Shown here piece by piece: positions 5,787-14,255 of a stretch of 40,642 nucleotides of DNA; position 1 is the stretch's first letter; every line of letters begins with the position of its first letter. Under the pieces are notes generated by a model. The model ran no database searches. It saw only the letters and a list, made by a program, of their open reading frames with translations, and was not told where the DNA came from. The stretch covers positions 1 through 40,642 of the forward strand of contig CAZVBM010000008.1 of NCBI GenBank assembly GCA_964625885.1, written 5' to 3'. Source of the stretch: CAZRIZ01 sp964625885. GTDB taxonomy: Bacteria > Patescibacteriota > Saccharimonadia > Saccharimonadales > Saccharimonadaceae. Made by a program: the position numbers and the translations under genes.

Positions 5787-8657
5787 TTATTTTACCACCA
5801 AACTAACCAAGCGACCGGGCACGTAAATTTCTTTGACCAAGGTCTTGCCGTTGATGTGTTTCTGGACATTTGGTTGAGTCTTGGCCGTCTCTAACACTGT
5901 TGACTGTTCGGCATCGGACGGAACCGTGATTTCGCCGCGCACCCGACCGTTGACTTGGACTGCCAATGTAATCTCGTTGCTAGACAGCTTAGACTCGTCC
6001 ACCTTAGGCCAGACAGCTAAATGAATTGTTTCGGTTTCACCCAACTGATGCCATAACTCCTCCGCTATATGGGGTGCAAATGGCGCCAACAGTTGCAGCA
6101 GAGTCTTGATAGCGAATTGCCAAGACTCGCCCGCCACTCCAGCGGTTTTGAGTTTATAAAGCTCGTTGGTTAATTCCATCAAGGCGGCAATCGCCGTATT
6201 AAAATGCATTCCCTCTAGGTCGTCGGTGACTTTGGCAATGGTTTTGTGAATCAACTGATCAGGCACCTGACTAACGGCCTCTGACGTCAGATGCTCCTGT
6301 GTCAAATTCCAAACTCGATTGAGAAAACGATACATGCCAGGCACACTATTGGTTTGCCAAGCCGTCGTCAGATCATATGGTGCCATGAAAGCAATCGTTA
6401 GTCGCATGGCGTCAGCGCCGTAACCAGAGTCGATGATGTCAGTCGGATTAACGACATTGCCCTTGCTCTTACTCATTTTTGAGCCGTCTGCGGCCAAGAC
6501 GATGCCTTGGGCACGTCGCGCTTGATAAGGCTCGGGTGTTGGCACCAAGCCTTGGTCATAGAGAAATTCGTGCCAGAAACGTGAGTACAGTAGGTGTAGT
6601 GTGGTATGCTCCATGCCACCGAGGTACAAATCGACTGGTCCCCAATATTTCATTTTTTCAAAATCAGCAAATTTTTCGTCGTTATTAGCATCGGTGTAGC
6701 GCAGGAAGTACCAACTCGATCCCGCCCAGTTTGGCATAGTATCGGTTTCGCGCTGTGATTTAGCACCACAAATTGGACAGTCGACGTTCACCCAAGAGTC
6801 AATCTTGGAAAGCGGACTCTCGCCGTCATCGGTTGGTTCATAGTGGTCAACTTCTGGCAAGGTGACTGGCAAATCTTTCTCTGGCACTGGCACTACACCA
6901 CATTTTGGGCAATGAATAATCGGAATTGGTTCACCCCAATAGTGTTGCCTCGAAAATATCCAATCGCGCAGATGATAATTTACTTTTTTTGCCCCACAAG
7001 CCAAAGATTCAAGCTTGCTGGTAATTTGCTTTTTAGCCTCTTCAGAAGACAAGCCGTCAAAGGCGCCGCTGTTTATCAGCTGACCCTCGCCACTCCAACA
7101 ACCCCCATCTTTTAGCATCGTCCAAACCAGCTTCTGATGTTCGGGTGTTAAAGTCTCTAGAACTCTGTCTTCACCAACCCATTTTAGAGTGTGGGTTTTG
7201 GTTTCATATTCATCAACTTTTTGTGCGTCAGCTGCATTTTCGACCTCTGCCAAAAATCCGTGAGTAATCGCTCGACGATTCTGCTTTTTGTGCGAAGCGC
7301 AGTATTCTGCCATCGTCACCCAAGGCAGCTCTTTGACAATTGCTGCCTTAAGACCAGCCTCTTCTGCAATTTCCGCCAGAGCCGCTTCGGCTGGGGTTTG
7401 TCCGTCTTCAACACCACCCATGATGGCCGTCACCACACCCTCGAGCGTATTGTGCCAGTGCAGAACAGCGTATTTACCAGTTGATTTATCGCGAACATGG
7501 ACAATCACCGTTGGGCGCTTTACCATTTCAAACTCATCACGCGGTGGATTTAATTGATCAACAACGCTAGGCATAATAACTTGCTTGATTGGCAGGTCAA
7601 ACTTCTTAGCAAACTCGTGGTCGCGCTCGTCGTGCGCCGGAACTGCCATAATCGCACCAGTGCCATAGCCCAGCATGACATAATCGCTAATCCAAATCGG
7701 CAATTTTTCGCCCGTTAACGGATGGACCGCAAAAGCGCCTAATGGCACGCCAGTTTTTTCCTTGGTCTGATCTTGGCGCTCAATGTCGGTCTTGACACAG
7801 CTAGACTCGACATACTCCATGGCGGCGGCACGCTGCTGGTCAGATACAATCTCAGCCACTAGCGGATGCTCAGGAGCCAAAACTATAAAACTAACACCAA
7901 ATAAGGTATCAGGACGAGTGGTGAAAACCGTAATTTTTTGTTCGTGTGCATCAATCTTAAAATCAATTTCCGCACCATATGAGCGACCGATCCAATTGAT
8001 TTGCTGATCAGCAATCTTAGCTGGAAAGTCTAAATCAGCTAAGTTATCAATCAGCTTGTCGGCGTATTCGGTGATTTTTAACACCCATTGCTTCAACTTA
8101 CGTTTTTCAACCACAGTGTCGCAACGTTCATGACGTCCGTCAATAACCTCTTCGTTAGCCAAGCCAGTTTTGCACTTTGGGCACCAATTAATTTCAATAT
8201 CGTCTTGATAAGCCAGGCCTTGTTTGTAGAATTGTAAAAATAGCCACTGCGTCCATTTGTAATAGTTGGGGTCAGTGGTGTTAATTTTGCGAGACCAATC
8301 AATCGACAAGCCGAAGCTCTCAAACTGTTTCTGAAAATTAGCGATGTTGCGCTCGGTCGCTATCTGTGGCGCAATCTGATGTTTGATGGCATAGTTTTCG
8401 GTCGGCAAGCCAAAAGCATCGTAGCCCATCGGGTAAAGCACATTGTGTCCCTGCGTCCGCTTGTAGCGCGCCAGTACATCACCCAGCGTGTACTCACGAG
8501 CATGCCCCATATGCAGACCATCGCCTGATGGATAAGGAAACTCGGTCAAAAGATAATATTTTGGCTTATCAGAAAAATCCTCGGCTGCATAAATCTGCTT
8601 TTTTTGCCAATCTTTTTGCCATTTTTCTTCTATAGACTTGGGGTTGTATCGGTTCAT
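5787..8657 (-). CDS. leuS: leucyl-tRNA synthetase carrying an inserted Nudix-like domain
   Basis: Class I synthetase that charges tRNA-Leu; 956 residues against about 800-880 for most bacteria. Visible landmarks are the HIGH box as HMGH (49-52), a zinc site starting CPKC (159-162), the editing domain with TTRPDT (246-251) and AHDERD (341-346), a second zinc pair CPKC (583-586) and CPIC (627-630), and KMSKS (727-731). Residues about 364-519 are extra. They carry a Nudix-like box at 414-436 ending AEIAEEAGL, in which the usual Glu7 is Gln420 and the Arg is Ala428, while E429, E432 and E433 remain. The insert lies at the end of the CP1 editing region, just before the chain returns to the catalytic fold at INSGAFDGL. 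The start overlaps the murF stop by 4 bp (ATGA), so it is coupled to murF. Confidence 0.96.
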   Translation of the reverse strand: MNRYNPKSIEEKWQKDWQKKQIYAAEDFSDKPKYYLLTEFPYPSGDGLHMGHAREYTLGDVLARYKRTQGHNVLYPMGYDAFGLPTENYAIKHQIAPQIATERNIANFQKQFESFGLSIDWSRKINTTDPNYYKWTQWLFLQFYKQGLAYQDDIEINWCPKCKTGLANEEVIDGRHERCDTVVEKRKLKQWVLKITEYADKLIDNLADLDFPAKIADQQINWIGRSYGAEIDFKIDAHEQKITVFTTRPDTLFGVSFIVLAPEHPLVAEIVSDQQRAAAMEYVESSCVKTDIERQDQTKEKTGVPLGAFAVHPLTGEKLPIWISDYVMLGYGTGAIMAVPAHDERDHEFAKKFDLPIKQVIMPSVVDQLNPPRDEFEMVKRPTVIVHVRDKSTGKYAVLHWHNTLEGVVTAIMGGVEDGQTPAEAALAEIAEEAGLKAAIVKELPWVTMAEYCASHKKQNRRAITHGFLAEVENAADAQKVDEYETKTHTLKWVGEDRVLETLTPEHQKLVWTMLKDGGCWSGEGQLINSGAFDGLSSEEAKKQITSKLESLACGAKKVNYHLRDWIFSRQHYWGEPIPIIHCPKCGVVPVPEKDLPVTLPEVDHYEPTDDGESPLSKIDSWVNVDCPICGAKSQRETDTMPNWAGSSWYFLRYTDANNDEKFADFEKMKYWGPVDLYLGGMEHTTLHLLYSRFWHEFLYDQGLVPTPEPYQARRAQGIVLAADGSKMSKSKGNVVNPTDIIDSGYGADAMRLTIAFMAPYDLTTAWQTNSVPGMYRFLNRVWNLTQEHLTSEAVSQVPDQLIHKTIAKVTDDLEGMHFNTAIAALMELTNELYKLKTAGVAGESWQFAIKTLLQLLAPFAPHIAEELWHQLGETETIHLAVWPKVDESKLSSNEITLAVQVNGRVRGEITVPSDAEQSTVLETAKTQPNVQKHINGKTLVKEIYVPGRLVSLVVK

Positions 8658-9967
8658 TTATCTTCTCCTGGAATGTTTACGAACGACGAGAAATAATCAC
8701 TCTTCTTTTTAAGCCAATCGGACGATTGACGCACTAATTTACTCTGGTCTTTAGGATTGAGTAAAATAACCTTCAAGGCCTCTTCGGTGAAGACCCGGTT
8801 TTGCGAACCCTTAAACAGCACGACCGATTTTGGTTTTAGAACCTTGTTGACAAAACCGCCAGCCTCTAAGGCATTGGCGAAGCTTCTAACCTGACAGCCA
8901 TTACGCTGGGCAGCTGGTGCTAAGAACTGATTAGCCTCTTCACCAACCGTCACTACCCATTCTAAAAGATTTGGGTTGCATAGACTGCCGATCTCGGCAT
9001 GAGCCTCGGCCGAAGTTTCACCCAGCTCATTCATTGAGCCAAGTACCGCAATTCGGTGACCCTCAGCCGGAAAACTATAGAGCGCCCTGAGAGCTTCTTT
9101 GGCGGCCGCCGGACTAGAATTATAGGTATCATCGATAATTGTGCTGTTTTTTAAACCATTTAGGATATTCATACGCCCTGGTGTTGGCTGAACCTTTAGA
9201 AGCGCATTTTGGATTTCGGCGACCGACATACCAAATTCCAAAGCCACCGCAATGGCCGCCGCTACAGCGCGCAAAATCTGCTCGCCATAGACCTGGACTT
9301 TAATATCAAAACCATCTGGCGCCTTAACACCATAGAATCGCCCCGAAAAGCCATCTTTTGGAGTAAAGCTTAGCGGCTCAATTCGGTTCTCAGCCACCTG
9401 GGTGGCACCGTAAGTCATAATGGTCGGATTTGTAATATAGCGAGCAAAATCGCTATCAATATTATCGCGATTGATTAAGCCAACTTTTGACATGTTAACA
9501 GCGGTAATTTCTTCCATCGCGACCGCTTCCATAGTATGAAAGTACTCCATGTGCTCTGGTGTCACGGCTGTCAAAACCGCCAAGTCTGGCTTGAGGTAAC
9601 GCCCAAACGCTGCCATATCGCCAGGACTATCAACGCCCAACTCTTGAATAACAACATCCACTGTGGCTGGCTGCTTGATGCGCACCTTAGCCGCCCGAAA
9701 CAACTGACGCCACTCCTTTGGCGAGCGCACCTTTTCCGGATATTTAATGCCCAGTATACCAATCGGCGCGGAGATCTCCGTATTCCAGTTATTATCCTCC
9801 AACGCACCACCAATTCGGTAACGCTCCCTTAAAATCGTGCCGATTATATTTTTGGTCGTGGTCTTGCCGACACTACCGGCCACTACAATTAATTTCACTT
9901 CTGGATGGGCTGCAAAATAGCGCATCACTAATTTTTCCAGCTTACGCTGTACATAGTCTTTAAGCAT
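8654..9967 (-). CDS. murF: Mur ligase, MurF-like (UDP-MurNAc-tripeptide--D-Ala-D-Ala ligase)
   Basis: ATP-dependent amide ligase completing the cytoplasmic peptidoglycan precursor. The P-loop GSVGKTTTK is at residues 31-39, followed by NNWNTEISAPIGIL and the central-domain stretch IDDTYNSSPAAAKEAL, typical of MurF. At 437 residues it is near family size, but the N-terminal UDP-binding domain is almost absent: the P-loop starts at about residue 31, instead of about 105 in E. coli MurF. This may reflect a divergent subfamily, so MurF is the best rather than the only choice. The ATG has a TAAAAT box 6 nt upstream and no ribosome site, suggesting leaderless translation. leuS follows with a 4-bp overlap. 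Confidence 0.82.
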   Translation of the reverse strand: MLKDYVQRKLEKLVMRYFAAHPEVKLIVVAGSVGKTTTKNIIGTILRERYRIGGALEDNNWNTEISAPIGILGIKYPEKVRSPKEWRQLFRAAKVRIKQPATVDVVIQELGVDSPGDMAAFGRYLKPDLAVLTAVTPEHMEYFHTMEAVAMEEITAVNMSKVGLINRDNIDSDFARYITNPTIMTYGATQVAENRIEPLSFTPKDGFSGRFYGVKAPDGFDIKVQVYGEQILRAVAAAIAVALEFGMSVAEIQNALLKVQPTPGRMNILNGLKNSTIIDDTYNSSPAAAKEALRALYSFPAEGHRIAVLGSMNELGETSAEAHAEIGSLCNPNLLEWVVTVGEEANQFLAPAAQRNGCQVRSFANALEAGGFVNKVLKPKSVVLFKGSQNRVFTEEALKVILLNPKDQSKLVRQSSDWLKKKSDYFSSFVNIPGEDK

Positions 9968-9979
9968 GACTTAATTTTA
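9968..9979 (-). promoter_or_regulatory. -10 box of a probable leaderless murF promoter
   Basis: On the minus strand TAAAAT (9974-9979) is followed by 6 nt and then the murF ATG. No Shine-Dalgarno is present. The spacing equals that at eno and the ydcF-like gene. Confidence 0.5.
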
Positions 9980-9981
9980 AC

Positions 9982-10017
9982 AAAAAACCACCTAAACGAG
10001 AAGTCAGATGGTTTTTT
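9982..10017 (-). terminator. terminator just upstream of murF
   Basis: AAAAAACCA and TGGTTTTTT form the base of a hairpin with a short inner CT/AG pairing; the T tract runs almost into the murF start region. Confidence 0.65.
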
Positions 10018-10112
10018 CGCTGCTACGCGCCCACCCGTGGGGCGGATGTTTTTGAGCTAGTGTTTGTTTTTCCGTCGCTTGCAGAGACAGCGCCCCTGAA
10101 GCGTACCAGCTT
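9982..10112 (-). ncRNA. candidate structured RNA or attenuator upstream of murF-leuS
   Basis: A minus-strand promoter (TTGACT 10144-10149, TATAAT 10119-10124, spacer 19 bp) would start a transcript near 10112. It ends in a terminator hairpin at 9982-10017, only about 14 nt before the murF ATG. The RNA includes complementary GGGGCG and CGCCCC segments that could pair across about 50 nt. It could be a free small RNA of about 130 nt or an attenuating leader for murF-leuS. No known family was recognised. Confidence 0.4.
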
Positions 10113-10118
10113 ATGCTT

Positions 10119-10149
10119 ATTATAGCATGAAAGTTGGCACAAAAGTCAA
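10119..10149 (-). promoter_or_regulatory. minus-strand promoter of the RNA upstream of murF
   Basis: TTGACT and a perfect TATAAT, with a long 19-bp spacer. It diverges from the plus-strand promoter at 10166-10194. Confidence 0.5.
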
Positions 10150-10165
10150 GAATCATTCCCTACTC

Positions 10166-10280
10166 TTTACAAATAAACGCGACTATGCTATAATAGAAAG
10201 ATGGGCGTCGCATAAATATGAGGTGCGACGTTTTATTAGCCGCCAGCTTATCTGGCGAGTATATTTACGGAGGTGCTGCA
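10166..10280 (+). promoter_or_regulatory. promoter and two-hairpin leader of orphan gene 10281-10556
   Basis: TTTACA (10166-10171), 17 bp, TATAAT (10189-10194). The leader holds a 7-bp hairpin at 10206-10230 (CGTCGCA/TGCGACG) and a 6-bp hairpin at 10241-10257 (CGCCAG, CTTAT loop, CTGGCG), then GGAGGT 6-7 nt before the ATG. Confidence 0.75.
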
Positions 10281-10556
10281 ATGAATAGCATCGTAATCAG
10301 TGGCGGACCACCCGAAGTGGTCAAGACGCTAAGAAGCAGCTTGGCAAAGCTGCTCGGAGGGCACCAACCAGGAGAGCTTCAATTCTTTACCAGTGAAGGT
10401 GCTCCGTTTTACCTCAATGATGCCCAGATCAAAATAGCTCCAGATTTATTAGATGGAGCACTCAGCATCGGCGGCGTGGACCATAAAGGCCAGCATTGCA
10501 ATGTTGAGTTTAACCTCCCAAGAAACCGGGGAACAGCCAGTTTCCACGACATTTAA
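10281..10556 (+). CDS. orphan small protein
   Basis: A 91-residue protein starting MNSIVISGGPPEVVKTLRSS. I do not recognise it. Alternating hydrophobic stretches (IVISGG, ELQFFTSEG, IKIAPDLLDGALSIGG, CNVEFNLP) suggest a small alpha/beta fold. A longer frame starts at 10218, but that ATG lies inside the first leader hairpin; the GGAGG supports 10281. It has its own promoter and a UUCG-loop terminator. Confidence 0.75.
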   Translation: MNSIVISGGPPEVVKTLRSSLAKLLGGHQPGELQFFTSEGAPFYLNDAQIKIAPDLLDGALSIGGVDHKGQHCNVEFNLPRNRGTASFHDI

Positions 10557-10560
10557 GTCA

Positions 10561-10587
10561 GCCTCGCCTTCGGGCGAGGCTTTTCTA
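10561..10587 (+). terminator. terminator with UUCG tetraloop
   Basis: GCCTCGCC and GGCGAGGC form an 8-bp stem capped by TTCG, then TTTTCTATT. It lies directly against the 3' end of the convergent phosphatase gene. Confidence 0.85.
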
Positions 10588-11421
10588 TTCTTCCCAGTCA
10601 GCTAAAAACGGTGGGTAATCGTCTAATTCTTCGGCCAATTCTTTCGCAGTAAACGAGCGCTTCAAATTCAACTCCACCCATTTACCACCCTCGGGGGAAT
10701 TTTTCATATCAGACGGGTAGACAATCCGACGCCAGCGCATGCTTTTCGAGATTTCACTTGGATTATAGGGATTAACCCGTGAATAGTGCACCACCGAAGC
10801 ATTAGTGAGCTTAAACCTTTCTTTCACATTGGGATTCATCCAATCTTCTGGTAGGAGCCACTCAATGGCGTAGCAAGCTGCTCTTATCATATGCCCATGC
10901 GAAACTACCAGAACGCGCTGGCCGGCATGATTGCGCCTGAGCGAATCTTGAAACGAGCGATAGCGCCAAAAAACATCTTGCATACTCTCGGCACTGTCAA
11001 TTCGTGCATACCATGGGCTGGCATTTAAAGTTCTAATCTCTTCGGCCGAGATATCAGTGTTTTGAGCCCAAGTTCCTAAACCACCGAAATAGCGTTCAAT
11101 AATACGGTCATCCACAATCCAGCGGTCGCCCCCCAGTTGACTAGCAGTTTCCCTGGCTCGCAAAAACGGTGAGACAAACATGCCATCAAATGAATCAGTG
11201 CCACCCATCTCAAACTCCAACCAGTCACGAGCTTTTTGCGCTTGCGCAATGCCATTTTTAGTCAAACGCTGCTGCCAATCGGGTCGCGCCGCGATTTCTT
11301 GATGAAACGGCGCAATTTCACCCATTTTTTCGGCCTGCTGAACAATGTTCGCCTCACTTTCACCGTGACGAATAAAAACTAAATCGTTTGGCATCTCTAG
11401 CCCACTCGGTCGATGTGCCAT
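10585..11421 (-). CDS. histidine phosphatase family protein (phosphoglycerate mutase-like)
   Basis: The N-terminal phosphohistidine motif is FIRHGESEAN (about residues 16-25), and the second catalytic histidine is in VVSHGHMIRAACYAIEWLL (about 172). Family members are phosphatases or mutases acting on sugar phosphates and other small phosphates; the substrate is not evident. It has 278 residues. A C-terminal segment of about 60 residues after the core (ending EELDDYPPFLADWEE) is acidic. ATG 11421 is preceded by TAAAAT at 9 nt and no ribosome site; ATG 11394 (MPNDLVF), 9 codons in, is an alternative. It faces the orphan gene 10281-10556. Confidence 0.85.
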   Translation of the reverse strand: MAHRPSGLEMPNDLVFIRHGESEANIVQQAEKMGEIAPFHQEIAARPDWQQRLTKNGIAQAQKARDWLEFEMGGTDSFDGMFVSPFLRARETASQLGGDRWIVDDRIIERYFGGLGTWAQNTDISAEEIRTLNASPWYARIDSAESMQDVFWRYRSFQDSLRRNHAGQRVLVVSHGHMIRAACYAIEWLLPEDWMNPNVKERFKLTNASVVHYSRVNPYNPSEISKSMRWRRIVYPSDMKNSPEGGKWVELNLKRSFTAKELAEELDDYPPFLADWEE

Positions 11422-11452
11422 ATTAAAATTATTTTACCATAACCGCTAAAAC

Positions 11453-11529
11453 TTGCCCAGCAACGACTTGTGTAGTTAAATATTACGTAGCACCTTTTCA
11501 ATTAGGACCTAAAAATAAGGAGGGATCTT
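11453..11529 (+). promoter_or_regulatory. promoter and leader of orphan gene 11530-12288
   Basis: TTGCCC (11453-11458), 17 bp, TTAAAT (11476-11481), then a leader of about 45 nt containing AGCACCTTTT and ending AAGGAGGG 5-6 nt before the ATG. It shares the words TAGTT-AAATATT, TACGTAG and AGCACCTT with the leader hairpins at 14699 and 16979, in rearranged order. Confidence 0.65.
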
Positions 11530-12288
11530 ATGTGCACACAGATAGAGTACTACCCCATTGTACTTGATGGCTTTAAAGAAAGAGCTATCAAATACGTCAG
11601 CTATGGTGGTCAACACGGCTATGTTGAGACTACACCACTCGGACCAGACCACGAGAAGAGACAGGCGGAGTTAATTAAATACACCGCCGAAAGATTTCAG
11701 TTATTCACCCAAGAAATTGAATCTATTGACGAAGAGAGTAAGATGGTGCGAACAAAACTCATCTTGCGAATCAATATCCGCAATTACCAAGGGTGTCTAA
11801 GAATTGTGCGCGACGCCCTGATCATCAGTCAGCGACAATTTTCAAAAAATTGGGTAATCGAGCACTCTTATCGCTCAAAATATGTCGAATCGTTTGATGG
11901 CCTGAAAGAACTCTTTGGCTCGCCCATGCTATCTGAAATCTCAAAAGACCTAAGCCGAAAACTGCAAGACAAGCCGGTGGACGAGATCAACAGGCTATTA
12001 GACAACAAATGTAGCCTTGTGCTGCTAGACGAGATAGACAGTCCACTCGTCAGATTCTTCCTATGCCACGTCGAGCGGTGTGAGCAAAAGAACTGGAAGA
12101 TCATACTGGAACACTTTCTGATAAGAAGCGAATGGTTCGAGGAACTGAAAAGCATCTGCGCTCAGTGGGGGTTAGAAGAATCTGATATGCGCATAGGCGT
12201 CGAAGCGACGCTCATGAGGGCGAACGAGCGACTAGCTAAATTCTTTCGGGAACAGCTTGCCAGAGACATCGCCCAGCACAAGTCCTAA
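11530..12288 (+). CDS. orphan protein, 252 residues
   Basis: I do not recognise it. It looks soluble, with no signal peptide or membrane segment. The first 100 residues alternate strand-like segments (KYVSYGGQHGYVE, KLILRINIRNYQGCLRIV); the rest is mostly helical and charged. Arginine codon use differs from neighbouring housekeeping genes: 9 of its 20 Arg codons are AGA/AGG, against 2 of 13 in eno. A strong GGAGGG fixes the start. It is transcribed alone and ends in its own terminator. Confidence 0.8.
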   Translation: MCTQIEYYPIVLDGFKERAIKYVSYGGQHGYVETTPLGPDHEKRQAELIKYTAERFQLFTQEIESIDEESKMVRTKLILRINIRNYQGCLRIVRDALIISQRQFSKNWVIEHSYRSKYVESFDGLKELFGSPMLSEISKDLSRKLQDKPVDEINRLLDNKCSLVLLDEIDSPLVRFFLCHVERCEQKNWKIILEHFLIRSEWFEELKSICAQWGLEESDMRIGVEATLMRANERLAKFFREQLARDIAQHKS

Positions 12289-12295
12289 AAACTCA

Positions 12296-12325
12296 AAAGC
12301 CACCCTACTAATGGGTGGCTTTAAA
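12296..12325 (+). terminator. terminator of gene 11530-12288
   Basis: AAAGCCACCC and GGGTGGCTTT, 10-bp stem with a 7-nt loop. Confidence 0.8.
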
Positions 12326-12335
12326 TTAGCAAAAT

Positions 12336-12362
12336 AAAAAGCAGGCATTTTGCCTGCTTTTT
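12336..12362 (-). terminator. terminator of gene 12365-12724
   Basis: AAAAAGCAGGC and GCCTGCTTTTT around a 5-nt loop; symmetrical, so it can work in both directions. It begins 2 bp past the orphan gene's stop. Confidence 0.8.
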
Positions 12363-12364
12363 GG

Positions 12365-12724
12365 CTAGTGATGAATGTACCTGAGAATCTGGCGTGGATA
12401 TGCGCTCAGGTTCATCAGGTCTACGAAAGCCTCCTCCAAAGCTCTCTTTTGCTCAGACAACCTACTTAGGTTCCAATCCAAGCGACCGTCATCCTTACCC
12501 TTAAGCTCCAGATTCAATCGACGGACGTCGTCGTCCGCCTGCTTTATCCAGTCGGCAACGACGGTCTCAGCTAAGTCTCTAACCTCTCCTCCAACCTTGG
12601 CTGGAAATAAGCAGAGATAAAGCGTCTGAACCAGCGCCGGCTTCTGCCCAAACAGGTGCCTGTAAGCGTTGCCAGCAGCATTCTCGATAACAGCCTCCTT
12701 GCTGGAATGAACATCTTGGTCCAT
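12365..12724 (-). CDS. orphan protein, 119 residues
   Basis: I do not recognise it. It is predicted largely helical with many acidic and basic residues (for example KQADDDVRRLNLELKGKDDG and RLSEQKRALEEAFVDLMNL) and could form a helical bundle. No signal peptide or membrane span. AAGGAGGG lies 4-5 nt before the ATG. It is a single-gene unit with the best consensus promoter of the set and a two-hairpin leader. Confidence 0.78.
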   Translation of the reverse strand: MDQDVHSSKEAVIENAAGNAYRHLFGQKPALVQTLYLCLFPAKVGGEVRDLAETVVADWIKQADDDVRRLNLELKGKDDGRLDWNLSRLSEQKRALEEAFVDLMNLSAYPRQILRYIHH

Positions 12725-12850
12725 CTTGCCCTCCTTTAAATTTGGCCGTGTCCAACTAGCCTTAAATAACTAGCCACGGCTAAAGTTTTTCTATTAGCTA
12801 CCACCGTAGCTCAGTCTTTCAATTATAGCATAGCACGCCGATTTTGTCAA
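12725..12850 (-). promoter_or_regulatory. consensus promoter and two-hairpin leader of gene 12365-12724
   Basis: On the minus strand, TTGACA (12845-12850), 17 bp, TATAAT (12822-12827): full consensus. The leader of about 90 nt holds a 6-bp hairpin at 12796-12811 (AGCTAC/GTAGCT) and a larger one at 12745-12780 (GCCGTG/CACGGC with inner CTAG/CTAG), then AAGGAGGG. Confidence 0.85.
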
Positions 12851-12885
12851 TAAGCTTGGTGGTTTATGCCTTGACGCAAAGATGC

Positions 12886-12897
12886 TAAAATAGACAC
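12886..12897 (+). promoter_or_regulatory. -10 box of a leaderless eno promoter
   Basis: TAAAAT (12886-12891) is followed by 6 nt and the eno ATG; no Shine-Dalgarno. Confidence 0.55.
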
Positions 12898-14172
12898 ATG
12901 AGTAATTTTATGATTAAACAGATTAAGGGTCGGCAAGTTATTGACTCGCGGGGCAACCCAACAGTTGAGGCCGACGTCATATTAGAAGATGATACACTCG
13001 GACGCGCTATCGTACCAAGCGGTGCCTCAACCGGTTCACGCGAAGCCCTAGAACTACGCGACGGTGGTGGCGCCTGGATGGGTAAAGGCGTCCAAAAAGC
13101 CGTTAATAACGTCAACGACATTATCGCGCCAAGCTTGATTGGCGCTGATGCTAGCAAACAAGCCGACATCGACAAGCAGATGATCGAGCTTGATGGCACC
13201 GATGGTAAATCCAAACTCGGCGCTAACGCGATTTTGGCGGTCAGCTTAGCCTGTGCTAAGGCCGTAGCGGCATCAAAAAAGGTTCCGCTTTACCGTTATA
13301 TTTCCGAAATTGCCGGTACTGAGATGAGTCTACCGATGCCGATGATGAACGTCATGAACGGTGGCGCCCATGCCGCTGGCTCAAGCGATATTCAAGAGTA
13401 CATGATTATGCCGGTTGGCGCCCTGAATTTCACCGAAGTCATGCAAATCGGCACCGAGGTGTTCCACCATCTTGGCAAGGTCCTAAAAGATAAGGGCTAC
13501 GCCACGACGGTTGGCGACGAAGGTGGTTACGCACCAAAACTAAAACATGGCAACTTTGAGCCACTGGAATTAATTTCTGAAGCCGTCAAAAACGCCGGCT
13601 ACGAGCTCGGCAAAGACGTAGTGGTTGCGCTTGACGTGGCCGCCAGTGAGTTTTACGAGAATAATAAGTATGAACTAAGAACCGAAAAGAAGTCACTTTC
13701 TAGTAGTGAACTAATTCGTCTATACGCCGACTGGGTGGACGAGCTACCACTTGTGTCAATTGAAGATGGTCTGGCCGAAGGCGATTGGGATGGCTGGGTA
13801 AAGCTAACTTCAACCCTAGGCAACGAGACTCAGTTAGTTGGCGACGACTTATTGGTGACAAATCCAAAACTTCTCCAAGAAGCGATTGATAGAAAAGCCT
13901 GCAACGCAATCTTAATTAAGCCAAATCAAATCGGCACGCTCACCGAGACTATTGCGGCCGTGAAATTAGCTAAGGCTAATAACTTCAACACCGTCATGAG
14001 CCACCGCTCAGGCGAGACCGAAGATACGACCATCGCTCACTTGGCGGTTGGTCTCGGCACTGGCCAAATCAAGACCGGCTCGCTCTCCCGCACTGACCGT
14101 ATTTGCAAATACAACGAGATTCTGCGCATCGCCGAAGAATCACCAGAGCTAAAATTAACTAAACCATTTTAG
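12898..14172 (+). CDS. eno: enolase
   Basis: Glycolytic 2-phosphoglycerate dehydratase, 424 residues, normal length. The N-terminal domain has QVIDSRGNPTVEADV and the substrate-loop SGASTGSREALELRDGG; later come NGGAHA, GDEGGYAPKL, SIEDGLAEGDWDGW, ILIKPNQIGTLTE and SHRSGETEDTTIAHLAVG, which hold the metal ligands and the catalytic lysine. The start at 12898 is favoured because a TAAAAT box lies 6 nt upstream. A terminator follows. It lies among orphan units but has ordinary codon use. Together with gap it shows that the lower half of glycolysis operates. Confidence 0.98.
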   Translation: MSNFMIKQIKGRQVIDSRGNPTVEADVILEDDTLGRAIVPSGASTGSREALELRDGGGAWMGKGVQKAVNNVNDIIAPSLIGADASKQADIDKQMIELDGTDGKSKLGANAILAVSLACAKAVAASKKVPLYRYISEIAGTEMSLPMPMMNVMNGGAHAAGSSDIQEYMIMPVGALNFTEVMQIGTEVFHHLGKVLKDKGYATTVGDEGGYAPKLKHGNFEPLELISEAVKNAGYELGKDVVVALDVAASEFYENNKYELRTEKKSLSSSELIRLYADWVDELPLVSIEDGLAEGDWDGWVKLTSTLGNETQLVGDDLLVTNPKLLQEAIDRKACNAILIKPNQIGTLTETIAAVKLAKANNFNTVMSHRSGETEDTTIAHLAVGLGTGQIKTGSLSRTDRICKYNEILRIAEESPELKLTKPF

Positions 14173-14193
14173 TTGATTAAATAAGGCCAGAGA

Positions 14194-14224
14194 AAAACCG
14201 CCTCCGTAAATGGAGGCGGTTTTA
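14194..14224. terminator. bidirectional terminator between eno and gene 14256-14678
   Basis: AAAACCGCCTCC and GGAGGCGGTTTT form a 12-bp stem with a 6-nt loop. T tracts on both strands fit both convergent genes. Confidence 0.88.
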
Positions 14225-14255
14225 TTTGAACTACTTATTACCCTTATGCGTCTTT

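Noticed and set aside
9990..10110. T-box leucine riboswitch upstream of murF-leuS
   Set aside because: A GGGTGG stretch and a terminator are present, but the full conserved T-box bulge and a specifier loop are not seen, and the first gene is murF.
10218..10280. N-terminal extension of the orphan gene at 10281
   Set aside because: It would be translated through both leader hairpins and the ribosome site.
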